Below, piece after piece: positions 17,788 to 25,984 of a stretch of DNA of 64,000 bases. Within the stretch, counting starts at the first letter, position 1, and each line of letters starts with the position of its first letter. This DNA is from Bryobacter aggregatus MPL3 (GTDB lineage: Bacteria; Acidobacteriota; Terriglobia; Bryobacterales; Bryobacteraceae): the NCBI RefSeq assembly GCF_000702445.1, contig NZ_JNIF01000003.1:1054001-1118000 (forward strand), read 5' to 3'. A program made the position numbers and the translations under genes. The notes beneath the pieces are model-generated. The model saw only the letters and a program-made list of their open reading frames with translations, had not been told where the DNA came from and did no database searches.

Positions 17788-19077
17788 TTAGTCGGCGCCG
17801 TTGTCTCGATCCAGAATCTGCTTCGCCGCTCGCTCCCCCGTCTCGATCGCTCCATGAACCGTCCCCCCATGTCCGTTTGTGCTCGTCGCCTCACCGGCAA
17901 AGAAGAGCGTATCCTCAACGGGCGTGCTCAGCGTCCGGCGTGCATTCCGGCCCCGCACCGGCACATAGCTGTAAGCGCCGCGAAAGAAAGGATCGGAATA
18001 CCAATCATGAAAGTAGGCCGCCGCCGGTTCCGGAACCTTTCGATTCAGAATGCGCGAGAGCGATTCTAGCGCCTGCTCGATCACATTCGCCTGACTCGTG
18101 CCGATCAGCCTGTCGCTGGAGGGGCCCGAGCTCCACCCGGTCAACAACGGCGTGATCACTGGCTTGGTCGTCCACCAGGTGGGGAAACAGTCTTCCTGCG
18201 ACAGTAGAAAAGTGGCGTCTGCCAGCCGCTCATCCTCTTCCCAAAACGCATTCTCAAAGCGCAGCCCCAGCCGGTAAACCTGCCCAAACTCCAGCTTTCC
18301 CACCGCATCAAGAATCGCTTCCGGCCGCGGCTCGAAGCGAATGGTTTCCTCCGCCTGCAGCACGCCCAACGGGACAGTGACGATCAGGTGGCGGCAGCGC
18401 AAGGACGACTCGTTCCCGGTCAAGGTAGAGCGCATCTGCAAACGCGCCTCGCCCTTCTTCCATTGCACCGTCGAGACCCACTGGTGCAGCCGCACGACGG
18501 ATGGCGCATCGGGAATCGAGTGATAAATCGCGAGCGGCAACTGGTCATAGCCACTGAGGATGCGAAAGGAGCGGTCGCCCTCAATCGCATCGGCTGCTTC
18601 CGCATCCTGCTGCAGAGAAGCGACACTGATGCGGTCTTTCCGGGCGGCGTTGAAACCTTCTACTTTTGCCGTGGCCCACTGTTGTACTTGCGGCGGATAG
18701 CGGGAACCTTGGAGCGCATCGGCAAAACTGCGGTCTGGCGTGGCCGCCAGATTCGACACCAGTTCGTCGGCAGCCTCGGCGACTTTCTCGTCCCCTCGGA
18801 TCTCGCCGCGATGGAGATGGAGGAACTGCGAACCGAGTTCATAAAAAGGAAGCGCGGCAGCCTGAATGAGATCCCAGGAAGCCGCAGGACGGCCATGAAG
18901 AAACTCCGCGCCCAACTCCATAGGGAGTGGAGAGAGCGGATCGTGAATGGTGAGAATCCGGCCCCCAATCCGGCCGCTCGCCTCGAGGCAGATCACTTGC
19001 TTGCCGTGCCGGGTTAGCCGGGAGGCCGCCGCCAAACCCGAAACTCCGGCTCCAATAATGGCGACGTCGCAGTCCAC
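17788..19077 (-). CDS. Flavin-containing amine oxidase family protein
   Basis: 429 residues. The N-terminal FAD-binding motif DVAIIGAGVSGLAAASRLTR is followed by SGRIGGRILTI, typical of monoamine-oxidase/polyamine-oxidase enzymes, and the C-terminal FAD segment LFFAGEATSTNGHGGTVHGA is complete. It should oxidise amines with FAD and oxygen; the substrate is unknown. No signal peptide, so probably cytoplasmic. Confidence 0.9.
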   Translation of the reverse strand: MDCDVAIIGAGVSGLAAASRLTRHGKQVICLEASGRIGGRILTIHDPLSPLPMELGAEFLHGRPAASWDLIQAAALPFYELGSQFLHLHRGEIRGDEKVAEAADELVSNLAATPDRSFADALQGSRYPPQVQQWATAKVEGFNAARKDRISVASLQQDAEAADAIEGDRSFRILSGYDQLPLAIYHSIPDAPSVVRLHQWVSTVQWKKGEARLQMRSTLTGNESSLRCRHLIVTVPLGVLQAEETIRFEPRPEAILDAVGKLEFGQVYRLGLRFENAFWEEDERLADATFLLSQEDCFPTWWTTKPVITPLLTGWSSGPSSDRLIGTSQANVIEQALESLSRILNRKVPEPAAAYFHDWYSDPFFRGAYSYVPVRGRNARRTLSTPVEDTLFFAGEATSTNGHGGTVHGAIETGERAAKQILDRDNGAD

Positions 19078-19585
19078 TGTTCACCTCACGCCTATTCCGT
19101 GATGATGTGGGAGTGAAGGATGTTACTGGAAAGAAGTTCGGGTGCTGGCCAGATCAACACAGATGCCTCTTGAGCTGGACTCGCGCATGCGGGCTGCCCC
19201 AAATTTACGTTGCTCTGTTTGAAAAAGTGGGGGTACAGCACGCTACCGGGCAGTCTGGGACACCATTCCACCACGCCAAACTTTTGCAGCAATCGGCAAG
19301 AGTGGCTTGGTATTGGTGAGCCCGCCTTTCGGCGCGTGGACGACGGGAATGGGGGAACGCACCGCTGTACAAGCCATAGCAAAGACGGTCGTCAATTTGA
19401 GTTCCCGCTTTGGCGAAGCGCAGGGAGACACCGCACCGAGAGTTGTCGAATCCATCACTCACACACTGCTTTACTTACTTCAGCGAGAGCGGTGAATTCG
19501 GGAACGGAAACCGAAGCTGAAAAGAAACGCTGTGACCGAGCTCCCCTCAAACGGTGGCTTCCGAACGGCGATGCACTCAAAAAAT
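19078..19585 (+). other. Intergenic stretch without a recognisable gene
   Basis: About 500 bases between the amine oxidase start and the tRNA-Thr terminator. Several frames of 60-125 codons are open on both strands, but none has a ribosome-binding site plus recognisable domain or coding-like composition. Base composition is less GC-biased than the flanking genes, which would fit decayed DNA or a regulatory region. Confidence 0.5.
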
Positions 19586-19610
19586 AAAAGCGACCTGAAG
19601 GGCCGCTTTT
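19586..19610 (-). terminator. Rho-independent terminator of tRNA-Thr
   Basis: On the minus strand, AAAAGCGGCC-CTTCA-GGTCGCTTTT forms a hairpin with one A.C mismatch, followed by a T-rich run (ATTTTTT). It lies about 35 bases past the tRNA-Thr 3' end. Confidence 0.8.
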
Positions 19611-19645
19611 GCGTTCTCGTATCTGCAGATACGGTCAAGATTTTC

Positions 19646-19721
<76 letters not shown>

Positions 19722-19823
19722 CCGCTTTTTCTACTTTATCATCGCTACCCCTTCTGCGGCTAGTGGATTCCCTTTTCGGTGGGATGGCTCCAACATTTCT
19801 GTCTCTTCATACTGAGGGAGGTC

Positions 19824-20057
19824 ATGGAACTATCCCTTCGCACACTGGTGGGCGTCGTTTTGCTCCTGGGCGGTGGCTTTGCCATTCTGCTCTCCACCAG
19901 TGTGCTTACTTTTTTCCAAGTGATCTCCCTGACCTCCACTGTTGATTGCGCCCTTATCGCCGTCTTCCTGATGCTCGCAGGCGTCGCGCTTGCCTTCTGG
20001 CTGTCCTTCCAGAAACGCCAGCACCCCACAATCCAATCCCGGAGAAACGCACTATGA
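19824..20057 (+). CDS. Small two-span membrane protein, putative SulP partner
   Basis: 77 residues from the ATG at 19824 with GGGAGGT just upstream. Two hydrophobic segments ([20 protein letters not shown] and [20 protein letters not shown]) end in a basic tail [15 protein letters not shown]. The stop codon overlaps the SulP start (ATGA), so the two are translated as a coupled pair. The family is unknown to me. By position it may be an accessory or regulatory subunit of the transporter. Confidence 0.8.
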   Translation: MELSLRTLVGVVLLLGGGFAILLSTSVLTFFQVISLTSTVDCALIAVFLMLAGVALAFWLSFQKRQHPTIQSRRNAL

Positions 20058-21688
20058 GTTCCCCTAGCAGCCCTACTGTGACTGCACCCCTTGGCCCCCC
20101 TCCCACCGGTAGCTTCGCCGGTCTCGGCGAGTACTGGAAAGATGATCTACTCAGCGGTTTCCTTGTCTTCCTCATTGCCCTTCCCCTTTGCCTCGGGATC
20201 TCCCTCGCCAGCGGCTACCCTCCCATGGCCGGTATCTTCACTGCCATCCTCGGCGGCATGCTCACCCCCTTCTTTTCCAATTCCGAACTCACCATCAAAG
20301 GCCCCGCTGCCGGTCTGATCGTCATTGCACTCGGTTGCATCACCGAACTCGGCGGTGGCAATCCCGCGCTCGGCTATAAAAAAGCACTCGCCGTCGGCGT
20401 CGTCGCCGGACTCGTACAAGTCGGATTCGGGCTGCTGAAAATGGGAACCCTCAGTGAATTCTTCCCCGTCGCCGCCGTACACGGAATGCTCGCAGCCATC
20501 GGCGTCATTATCGTCTCCAAACAGGCCCATGTGGCCTTGGGCGTCTCCCCCCATGCGAAAGAACCCCTCTCACTCCTCGCCGAAGTCCCCAACAGCATCC
20601 TGCACCTGAATCCAGAAATCGCAGCGATCGGAGCGCTCAGCCTGTTGATCCTGTTCCTCAAACCGCTCGTCAAATCGAGCCTGATCCAGAAGATCCCCGG
20701 ACCACTCGTCGTTCTGATCGTAGCCACCCCGCTCGGCATCCTCTTCGACATCAACCACGATCACCTCTATACCTGGGCCGACCACACCTATAAGCTGGGG
20801 CCGAAATTCCTGGTCCAATTGCCAATGTCGATGATCAACGCGATCACCTTCCCCGACTTCAGTGAGATCACCTCCGCTGTGAGCATCAAGTACATCGTGA
20901 TGTTTTCGCTCGTCGGCAGCCTCGAGTCACTGCTGAGCGCAAAAGCCGTCGACCTGCTCGACCCCTACCAACGCCGCACCAACTACAACAAAGACCTGCT
21001 CGCAGTCGGCGCCGCCAATACCCTCGCGGCCTGCATCGGAGGCCTGCCGATGATCTCCGAAATCGTGCGCAGTTCCGCGAATCGCAATAACGGAGCCAAA
21101 ACGCGTTGGGCCAACTTCTTTCATGGCGCCCTGCTGCTGGCCATGGTGGCCAGCGTGCCGTTTCTGCTGAATCAGATTCCGCTCGCCGCACTGGCCGCGA
21201 TGCTTTGCTTTACCGGCTACAATCTCGCCTCCCCCAAAGAGTTTCATCACATGTACGAAATTGGGAAAGAACAGTTCGTCGTGTTCTGTTCGACACTGAT
21301 TGCCACCTTGGCCACGGATCTTCTGATCGGAATCGCGGTTGGCATTCTGGTCAAGCTGATTTTCCACATCGTACGCGGCGCCCAGCCCACCAAACTCTTT
21401 GTCGCCCACACCAGGCTCCATTACGACAGCGGGAGCCCCCGGCTGCAGGTCGCCGGCCCTGCCATCTTCTCCAACTGGCTTTCCCTGAAGAAGAAAATCG
21501 AAACCGCCACGGCAAACAAATCGGTCGTAGTAGATGTGTCACAATGCCCGCTGATCGACCATACCGTGATGAAAAAATTGTCGGAGCTCGATACCGACTA
21601 CGCCCTCGCCGGCAAGAAGCTGGAACTTGTTGGCGTCGAAAGACACAAACCGCTGAGCACGCATCCTTTCGCTGCGCGCGTTTTATAA
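20054..21688 (+). CDS. SulP-family anion transporter
   Basis: 544 residues from the ATG at 20054 ([14 protein letters not shown]); the frame is open upstream but overlaps the small membrane gene. SulP features: [60 protein letters not shown], then a C-terminal STAS-like domain from about residue 435 ([38 protein letters not shown]). SulP proteins carry sulfate, bicarbonate or other anions; the substrate cannot be fixed by eye. The gene is second in a three-gene operon with the small membrane protein and a porin. Confidence 0.92.
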   Translation: MSSPSSPTVTAPLGPPPTGSFAGLGEYWKDDLLSGFLVFLIALPLCLGISLASGYPPMAGIFTAILGGMLTPFFSNSELTIKGPAAGLIVIALGCITELGGGNPALGYKKALAVGVVAGLVQVGFGLLKMGTLSEFFPVAAVHGMLAAIGVIIVSKQAHVALGVSPHAKEPLSLLAEVPNSILHLNPEIAAIGALSLLILFLKPLVKSSLIQKIPGPLVVLIVATPLGILFDINHDHLYTWADHTYKLGPKFLVQLPMSMINAITFPDFSEITSAVSIKYIVMFSLVGSLESLLSAKAVDLLDPYQRRTNYNKDLLAVGAANTLAACIGGLPMISEIVRSSANRNNGAKTRWANFFHGALLLAMVASVPFLLNQIPLAALAAMLCFTGYNLASPKEFHHMYEIGKEQFVVFCSTLIATLATDLLIGIAVGILVKLIFHIVRGAQPTKLFVAHTRLHYDSGSPRLQVAGPAIFSNWLSLKKKIETATANKSVVVDVSQCPLIDHTVMKKLSELDTDYALAGKKLELVGVERHKPLSTHPFAARVL

Positions 21689-21704
21689 TTCCGGAGTCAC
21701 CAAA

Positions 21705-23042
21705 TTGAAGTACATCTTAGCCACTCTGGCGGCAGCCTCGCTGTTCGCACAGGCCCCTTCTGCCCCAACGACGGGTCCCTCGGCAGAGAAAAAAGAGGAA
21801 AAGAAGATCGAATCGCCCTCGGGGCTGATCAATGATCAGCTCCCCGAGTGGATCCGGATCGGATTTGAGCATCGCTTCCGGGTGGAGAACTACACGGCGC
21901 TTCGCTATAACGACAACAACGATGACCATTGGCTCCTCAACCGGCTGCGCGTCAACCTGACCCTGCTGCCAACCTCCTGGTGGAGTTTCACCTTCCAGGG
22001 GCAGGACGCCCGCGTCTTTTTCAAGGAGAATCCAGCCGGGGCAGCCCCCTTCACCAATCGAACCGATCTCCGGCTCGCCTTTACAGACCTCGGCAATATC
22101 AGCAAGGGCAGAATCGCCCTGCGTGTCGGCCGGCAGGAATTGATCTATGGCGATGAGCGGGTCTTGGGCGCGGGAAACTGGGGCGCCACCGCACGCAGCT
22201 TCGATGCAGCCAAGCTTGTGCTGCGGCAGGGTCCGCTGCAACTCGATCTGTTCTCGGCGTCTGTCGTCATGCCCTTGCAACGTGGCATCAGCCATCATAC
22301 ACAGGGCGATAACATCCACGGCGCCTATCTGAAATGGACCAATCCACTACCCAACACGTCCGTCGAGCCCTATTTCTTCTGGCGCGTGGGCAAGGGGAAG
22401 GGGGATGTTCCCGGAGGCATCGGCCATCAGGATCGCCGCGTCACCGGACTCCGCGTGGCCGGTAAGCTGCCCGCCCGTTTCGATTACGTCGTCGAAGGCA
22501 TCTACCAGGCGGGCCATATCGGGGCCTCCAGCATCGGAGCCTCGGCCTTCCATGGCAATCTCCGCTACCAGTTTTCACAAGGCAAGTGGAACCCGCGCTG
22601 GCTGATCGAATACAACTACGCCTCGGGCGATAAAAATCCTGGCGACGGCAAGAGTGGCACTTTTGACCAGCTCTATCCCACGCCGCACGACAAAACCGGC
22701 CTCGCCGATCAGGTGGGCTGGGAGAACGTGCAGCATGTCGGCACCGGTTTTGACATCACTCCCTTCCGGCGCTTTGTGATCAAGGCAGAAGTCCATGACT
22801 GGCACCTCGCCCAGGCCAAGGATGGCGTCTATCTCACCAACGGCAATGTCGTCTATCGCGATCCAACCGGATCCTCCGGCACCCACATCGGCCAGGAAGC
22901 CGATATTGTCGGCACCTACACCTATGGTCCGCACTACGCCAGCATTGGTTATGGGCACATCTTTCCCGGCGAGTTCCTCAAACGGATGAGCAATGGCACC
23001 GGGTTGAACTACCTGTATCTGAACGTCGGCTATCGGTTCTAG
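21705..23042 (+). CDS. Alginate-export-domain outer-membrane porin
   Basis: 445 residues from a TTG at 21705 with CGGAG eight bases upstream; no ATG fits. The short signal peptide KYILATLAAASLFAQAPSA is followed by an acidic/lysine linker and a beta-barrel with family features of AlgE-like export porins (LPEWIRIGFEHRFRVENYTA, GRIALRVGRQELIYGDERVL, FDAAKLVLR, C-terminal YLYLNVGYRF with terminal Phe). It lies 16 bases after the SulP gene, suggesting that the porin admits the anion that SulP then carries inwards. Confidence 0.87.
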   Translation: MKYILATLAAASLFAQAPSAPTTGPSAEKKEEKKIESPSGLINDQLPEWIRIGFEHRFRVENYTALRYNDNNDDHWLLNRLRVNLTLLPTSWWSFTFQGQDARVFFKENPAGAAPFTNRTDLRLAFTDLGNISKGRIALRVGRQELIYGDERVLGAGNWGATARSFDAAKLVLRQGPLQLDLFSASVVMPLQRGISHHTQGDNIHGAYLKWTNPLPNTSVEPYFFWRVGKGKGDVPGGIGHQDRRVTGLRVAGKLPARFDYVVEGIYQAGHIGASSIGASAFHGNLRYQFSQGKWNPRWLIEYNYASGDKNPGDGKSGTFDQLYPTPHDKTGLADQVGWENVQHVGTGFDITPFRRFVIKAEVHDWHLAQAKDGVYLTNGNVVYRDPTGSSGTHIGQEADIVGTYTYGPHYASIGYGHIFPGEFLKRMSNGTGLNYLYLNVGYRF

Positions 23043-23126
23043 ACCTCTTCCGCAAGTTCGGGAGCCTCCATTCCCGAGCTTGCGCGGCAGATCCTCTTCC
23101 AGCCTGGATCCGCCGCGCAAGCAGTC

Positions 23127-23151
23127 AAAACGCGCCTTACAGGCGCGTTTT
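23127..23151 (+). terminator. Rho-independent terminator after the SulP-porin operon
   Basis: Perfect 11-bp inverted repeat AAAACGCGCCT-TAC-AGGCGCGTTTT. The stem is flanked by A and T runs, so it can act in either direction. It lies 84 bases after the porin stop and 20 before the Rieske gene. Confidence 0.82.
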
Positions 23152-23171
23152 CGCATGTTAGGCTCGTCCTT

Positions 23172-23486
23172 ATGGCAGTAGTTGCAGTCGCCCAGGTCGA
23201 CGACATCCCGGAAGGCACCAGCACGGAAGCAGTCATCGGAATCGAGACCTATGTCATCTGCAATCACCAGGGCCAGATTCATGTCCTCGAGGGCATCTGT
23301 CCCCACCGCAATGGCCCGCTGGGCGCCGGGAATTTTGCCGATGGCCGGGTGATCTGTCCGTATCATGGCTGGGAGTTCGATTGCGTCAGCGGCGAATACG
23401 ACCGCAATCCGCTCGTCCGGCTGAAAACCTTCCCGGTCCGCATCGAAGGCGGCCAGGTTCTGATTGAGATCGAAGCACTTGCCTGA
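23172..23486 (+). CDS. Rieske [2Fe-2S] ferredoxin
   Basis: 104 residues, the size of a free-standing biphenyl-dioxygenase-type or NirD-type Rieske ferredoxin. The cluster ligands are Cys43/His45 in GICPHRNGPLG and Cys62/His65 in VICPYHGWEFD. It should be a soluble electron carrier in the cytoplasm; no oxygenase or reductase is nearby. Its 3' end overlaps the start of mutM by eight bases, so the two are coupled. Confidence 0.93.
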   Translation: MAVVAVAQVDDIPEGTSTEAVIGIETYVICNHQGQIHVLEGICPHRNGPLGAGNFADGRVICPYHGWEFDCVSGEYDRNPLVRLKTFPVRIEGGQVLIEIEALA

Positions 23487-24225
23487 ACTGCCAGAAGTCG
23501 AAACCGTAGTCCGGGGCCTGCGGGACCTGCTGCCCGGCCGGTGTGTCCAGAGCGTCGAAGGCATTGTTCCAGAGAAGATTGTCGGACTGACAATTGCCGC
23601 GGTGCGCCGCTACGGGAAGTTCATCGTGCTCGATTTTGCCGGCGGGATGCTCTTTGTGCATCTCGGGATGACCGGGCAACTCACCACCTCCCGGGAGGCC
23701 GGAAAGTTCACGCGTGGGCGCATCCTGCTCGATCAGGGTGTTCTCCGCTACGACGACATCCGCAAGTTCGGGAAAATCTTCTGGGCCACCAGCTATCCGG
23801 AGCGCGGTCCGGACCCGCTCGAAATCAGTGCGGCAGACTTCGTCGCCCTGGCCCGCTCCAAGCGGGGACAAGTGAAGGCCCTGCTATTGAACCAAAGCTT
23901 TCTGCGTGGCATGGGCAACATCTACACCGACGAGGCACTCTTTCGAGCCCGCATCCATCCTCTTGCGGCGGCCGCGGACTTGTCCCAAAAGAAACTCATT
24001 TCACTCCATACGGCAATCAGAGAAGTGCTGGAGGCGGCAATTGCCGCAGGTGGGTCTTCGATCTCCGACTATGTCGACGCCCGGGGAGAAAAGGGAAGCT
24101 TCCAAAAGCAGCATCTTGTCTATGGCCGTGCCGGCCAGAGCTGCGCCCACTGTGGCGCCATTCTCCTGCGCATCCTGGTGGCCCAACGTGGCACTACCTA
24201 TTGCACTCGCTGTCAGCCCCTGTAA
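23479..24225 (+). CDS. mutM: Formamidopyrimidine-DNA glycosylase (Fpg/MutM)
   Basis: 248 residues. The start is fixed by biochemistry: Fpg needs an N-terminal Pro-Glu after Met removal, and LPELPEVETVVRG begins at a TTG (23479), giving fMet-Pro-Glu-Leu-Pro-Glu. Other features are HLGMTGQL, the FLRGMGNIYTDEALFRARIH helix-two-turn-helix and a C-terminal zinc finger C-A-H-C ... C-T-R-C. It removes oxidised purines (8-oxoG, FapyG) and nicks the backbone. It is shorter than the usual about 270 residues. The start lies within the Rieske gene and its end overlaps the convergent ECF sigma gene by 32 bases. Confidence 0.94.
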   Translation: MPELPEVETVVRGLRDLLPGRCVQSVEGIVPEKIVGLTIAAVRRYGKFIVLDFAGGMLFVHLGMTGQLTTSREAGKFTRGRILLDQGVLRYDDIRKFGKIFWATSYPERGPDPLEISAADFVALARSKRGQVKALLLNQSFLRGMGNIYTDEALFRARIHPLAAAADLSQKKLISLHTAIREVLEAAIAAGGSSISDYVDARGEKGSFQKQHLVYGRAGQSCAHCGAILLRILVAQRGTTYCTRCQPL

Positions 24226-24799
24226 GCTTCTCCCCCTTCAGCTCGGTGTAGAGCCAACTCCGGATGAAGCGGAGTTCCCGGTCGATTGTCGATTTTGAGA
24301 CCGATTGTAGATCCGCAATCTCTTCGGTCGTGAAGGCGAGAAAGAAGCGGAGCTCGACAATGCGTACTTTCTGCTGATCGAGCCGCCCCAACTTGTCGAG
24401 AACCCGGTTGAGATCGAGCCAATTGTCCGGTTCGTTGCCAAACCAAGGGAGATCCGGCGTAAGAGGCACCTTCACGACAGACTCACCGCCCCGCCGTTGC
24501 GCTTTCGTCTGGCGGGCATGATCCACCAGGATCAGGCGCATCACCTTTGCGGCAAAGGTATAGAAGTGATTGCGGTCGTTCCAGTTCATTTGGCGCTGGC
24601 GCGCCAGGCGGAAGTAGAACTCATGCAGGAGCGCCGTCGCCTGCAGCGTATGATCGGATCGCTCGCGGCGCATCAGGCCACCCGCAATCCTGTGCAGTTG
24701 CTCGTAGACAGCAGGGACGAGTTCCTCAAAGGCGTTCTTGTCGCCTTGCGCCCAATCCTGCAACAGTTGTGTGATCTCGCCGTCAGCCATGTCCTGCAT
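24194..24799 (-). CDS. ECF sigma factor, Sigma70_ECF/SigK-like acidobacterial type
   Basis: About 201 residues from the ATG at 24799 (ATG 24790 is an equal alternative). EITQLLQDWAQGDKNAFEEL ... LHRIAGGLMRRERSDHTLQ, ATALLHEFYFRLARQ and MRLILVDHARQTKAQRRGGE are signatures of the ECF family expanded in acidobacteria and planctomycetes; region 4 is FFLAFTTEEIADLQSVSKST. No anti-sigma gene is adjacent. Such factors often work with serine/threonine kinases, but none is in this window. The 3' end overlaps mutM. Confidence 0.88.
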   Translation of the reverse strand: MQDMADGEITQLLQDWAQGDKNAFEELVPAVYEQLHRIAGGLMRRERSDHTLQATALLHEFYFRLARQRQMNWNDRNHFYTFAAKVMRLILVDHARQTKAQRRGGESVVKVPLTPDLPWFGNEPDNWLDLNRVLDKLGRLDQQKVRIVELRFFLAFTTEEIADLQSVSKSTIDRELRFIRSWLYTELKGEKLTGADSECNR

Positions 24800-25178
24800 C
24801 CATTCTCGAGCCGGAAAATGGCCCACGTCTCTCCCGTCTTCCGCTGTCTCCCTTAGATGAAACCAGCACGCTAAAGATTGCGGCAACAACCCACAAAAGG
24901 GGTCATCTGCCGGCGCAAGCAAGCGCAGGATTCCGCAATGAGGGGCAAAGGCCAACCGGCGAAGATAGCAATTTGGTACTATAGCGAACAAGAAAGTACT
25001 AGCAGGTTGGCGAGTTTGAACACTTTCCACTCAAGCGAAGAAACAAATCCCCTAGGGTCTTTACTCATAGCATTCTAAGGGAAATCCTGATCGCTACCTA
25101 GTGATTACTGGAATTGAAAAAGTACTAGTTCACTCTTAGCATTGAGGACAGAAGTAGAAATTGGAGGGGAACCTGGCC
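24800..25178 (+). promoter_or_regulatory. Divergent regulatory region between ECF sigma and LuxR-type regulator genes
   Basis: About 380 bases without a convincing gene; a 66-codon frame at 24878-25078 has no recognisable features. The region is AT-richer towards the regulator and contains the decamer AAAGTACTAG twice (24993-25002 and 25119-25128), a related GGTACTATAG at 24975-24984, and a CCCCTAGGG palindrome near 25050. It presumably carries the promoters of both flanking regulators. Confidence 0.55.
24993..25128 (+). repeat. Two direct copies of AAAGTACTAG upstream of the response-regulator gene
   Basis: Exact decamer at 24993-25002 and 25119-25128, with the palindromic core AGTACT and flanking A-rich sequence on the left of both. 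The second copy ends about 50 bases before the regulator ATG. It could be an operator, possibly for the encoded regulator itself. Confidence 0.5.
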
Positions 25179-25937
25179 ATGACCGAGCTCAGCCATACCA
25201 TCGAAACGGAGTTGCCGCCCATGATGGAGGAAACAGCGAAGCGCAAAATTAGGATCGTGCTGGCAGACGACCATCCGATCGTGCGGGATGGCTTGAAGAA
25301 AATGTTGTCCCTCGAGAGCGATCTTGAAGTGGTAGGCGAGGCGTCTGACGGCCGGGAAGCACTCGAGCAAATTCAGATGCACGAGCCCGACATTCTGCTT
25401 TTAGACCTTCGCATGCCGAATCTGGATGGATTGAGCGCCTTGCAGACTCTGCAACACATCAATCGCAAGACAAAAGTCATCATCCTGACGGCAAGTGAGG
25501 ACAAGAATGAGTTTGTCCAAGCCATGAAGCTGGGTTGCAGCGGCATTGTGCTGAAACAGACGGCGCCGGAACTGATCGTCAAGAGCATTCGCAAAGTGAA
25601 TGACGGCGAAATCTGGCTCGATTCGCACACCACGGCAGCCGTGATGCGCCAGTTTGCAACGGTAGGCCCCGATGGACACTCCACCAGCGGCTCTTCGAGC
25701 GGCTCCAATGGCACCAAAATGCGGGAGCGCAGCCCGTTGAGCGCCCGCGAACGCGAAATCGTCGGGCTAGTCGCGCAGGGCTATAAGAACAAGGAAATGG
25801 CCGAAAAGATGTTTATCAGCGAGCAGACCGTCAAAAACCATCTGCACAACATCTTTGACAAACTTGGCGTCAGCGATCGTCTGGAATTGGCTCTCTACGC
25901 GATTCACAAGGGTCTGCACCTCGGCGGCGAAAAGTAA
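25179..25937 (+). CDS. NarL/FixJ-family response regulator (LuxR-type HTH)
   Basis: 252 residues from the ATG at 25179 with GGAGGGG upstream. The receiver domain (about 22-140) has IRIVLADDHPIVRDGLKKML, the phosphoacceptor Asp76 in LLLDLRMPNLDG, and a switch Thr/Lys (ILTAS, VLKQ). A Ser/Gly-rich linker (STSGSSSGSNGTK, about 166-180) leads to the LuxR HTH (LSAREREIVGLVAQGYKNKE, ISEQTVKNHLHNIFDKLGVS). It should bind DNA as a dimer after phosphorylation. No histidine kinase is adjacent, so it is an orphan. Confidence 0.94.
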   Translation: MTELSHTIETELPPMMEETAKRKIRIVLADDHPIVRDGLKKMLSLESDLEVVGEASDGREALEQIQMHEPDILLLDLRMPNLDGLSALQTLQHINRKTKVIILTASEDKNEFVQAMKLGCSGIVLKQTAPELIVKSIRKVNDGEIWLDSHTTAAVMRQFATVGPDGHSTSGSSSGSNGTKMRERSPLSAREREIVGLVAQGYKNKEMAEKMFISEQTVKNHLHNIFDKLGVSDRLELALYAIHKGLHLGGEK

Positions 25938-25984
25938 TTTTGCAATAAAGGGCTAGTCCGCCACAGCGTTACGATAGAAGCGCC

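Noticed and set aside
19107-19587. Several open frames upstream of tRNA-Thr
   Set aside because: No ribosome-binding site, no recognisable family and no consistent coding composition; reported only as an unassigned intergenic stretch.
24878-25078. 66-codon frame upstream of the response regulator
   Set aside because: No ribosome-binding site and overlaps the repeated decamer; better explained as regulatory DNA.
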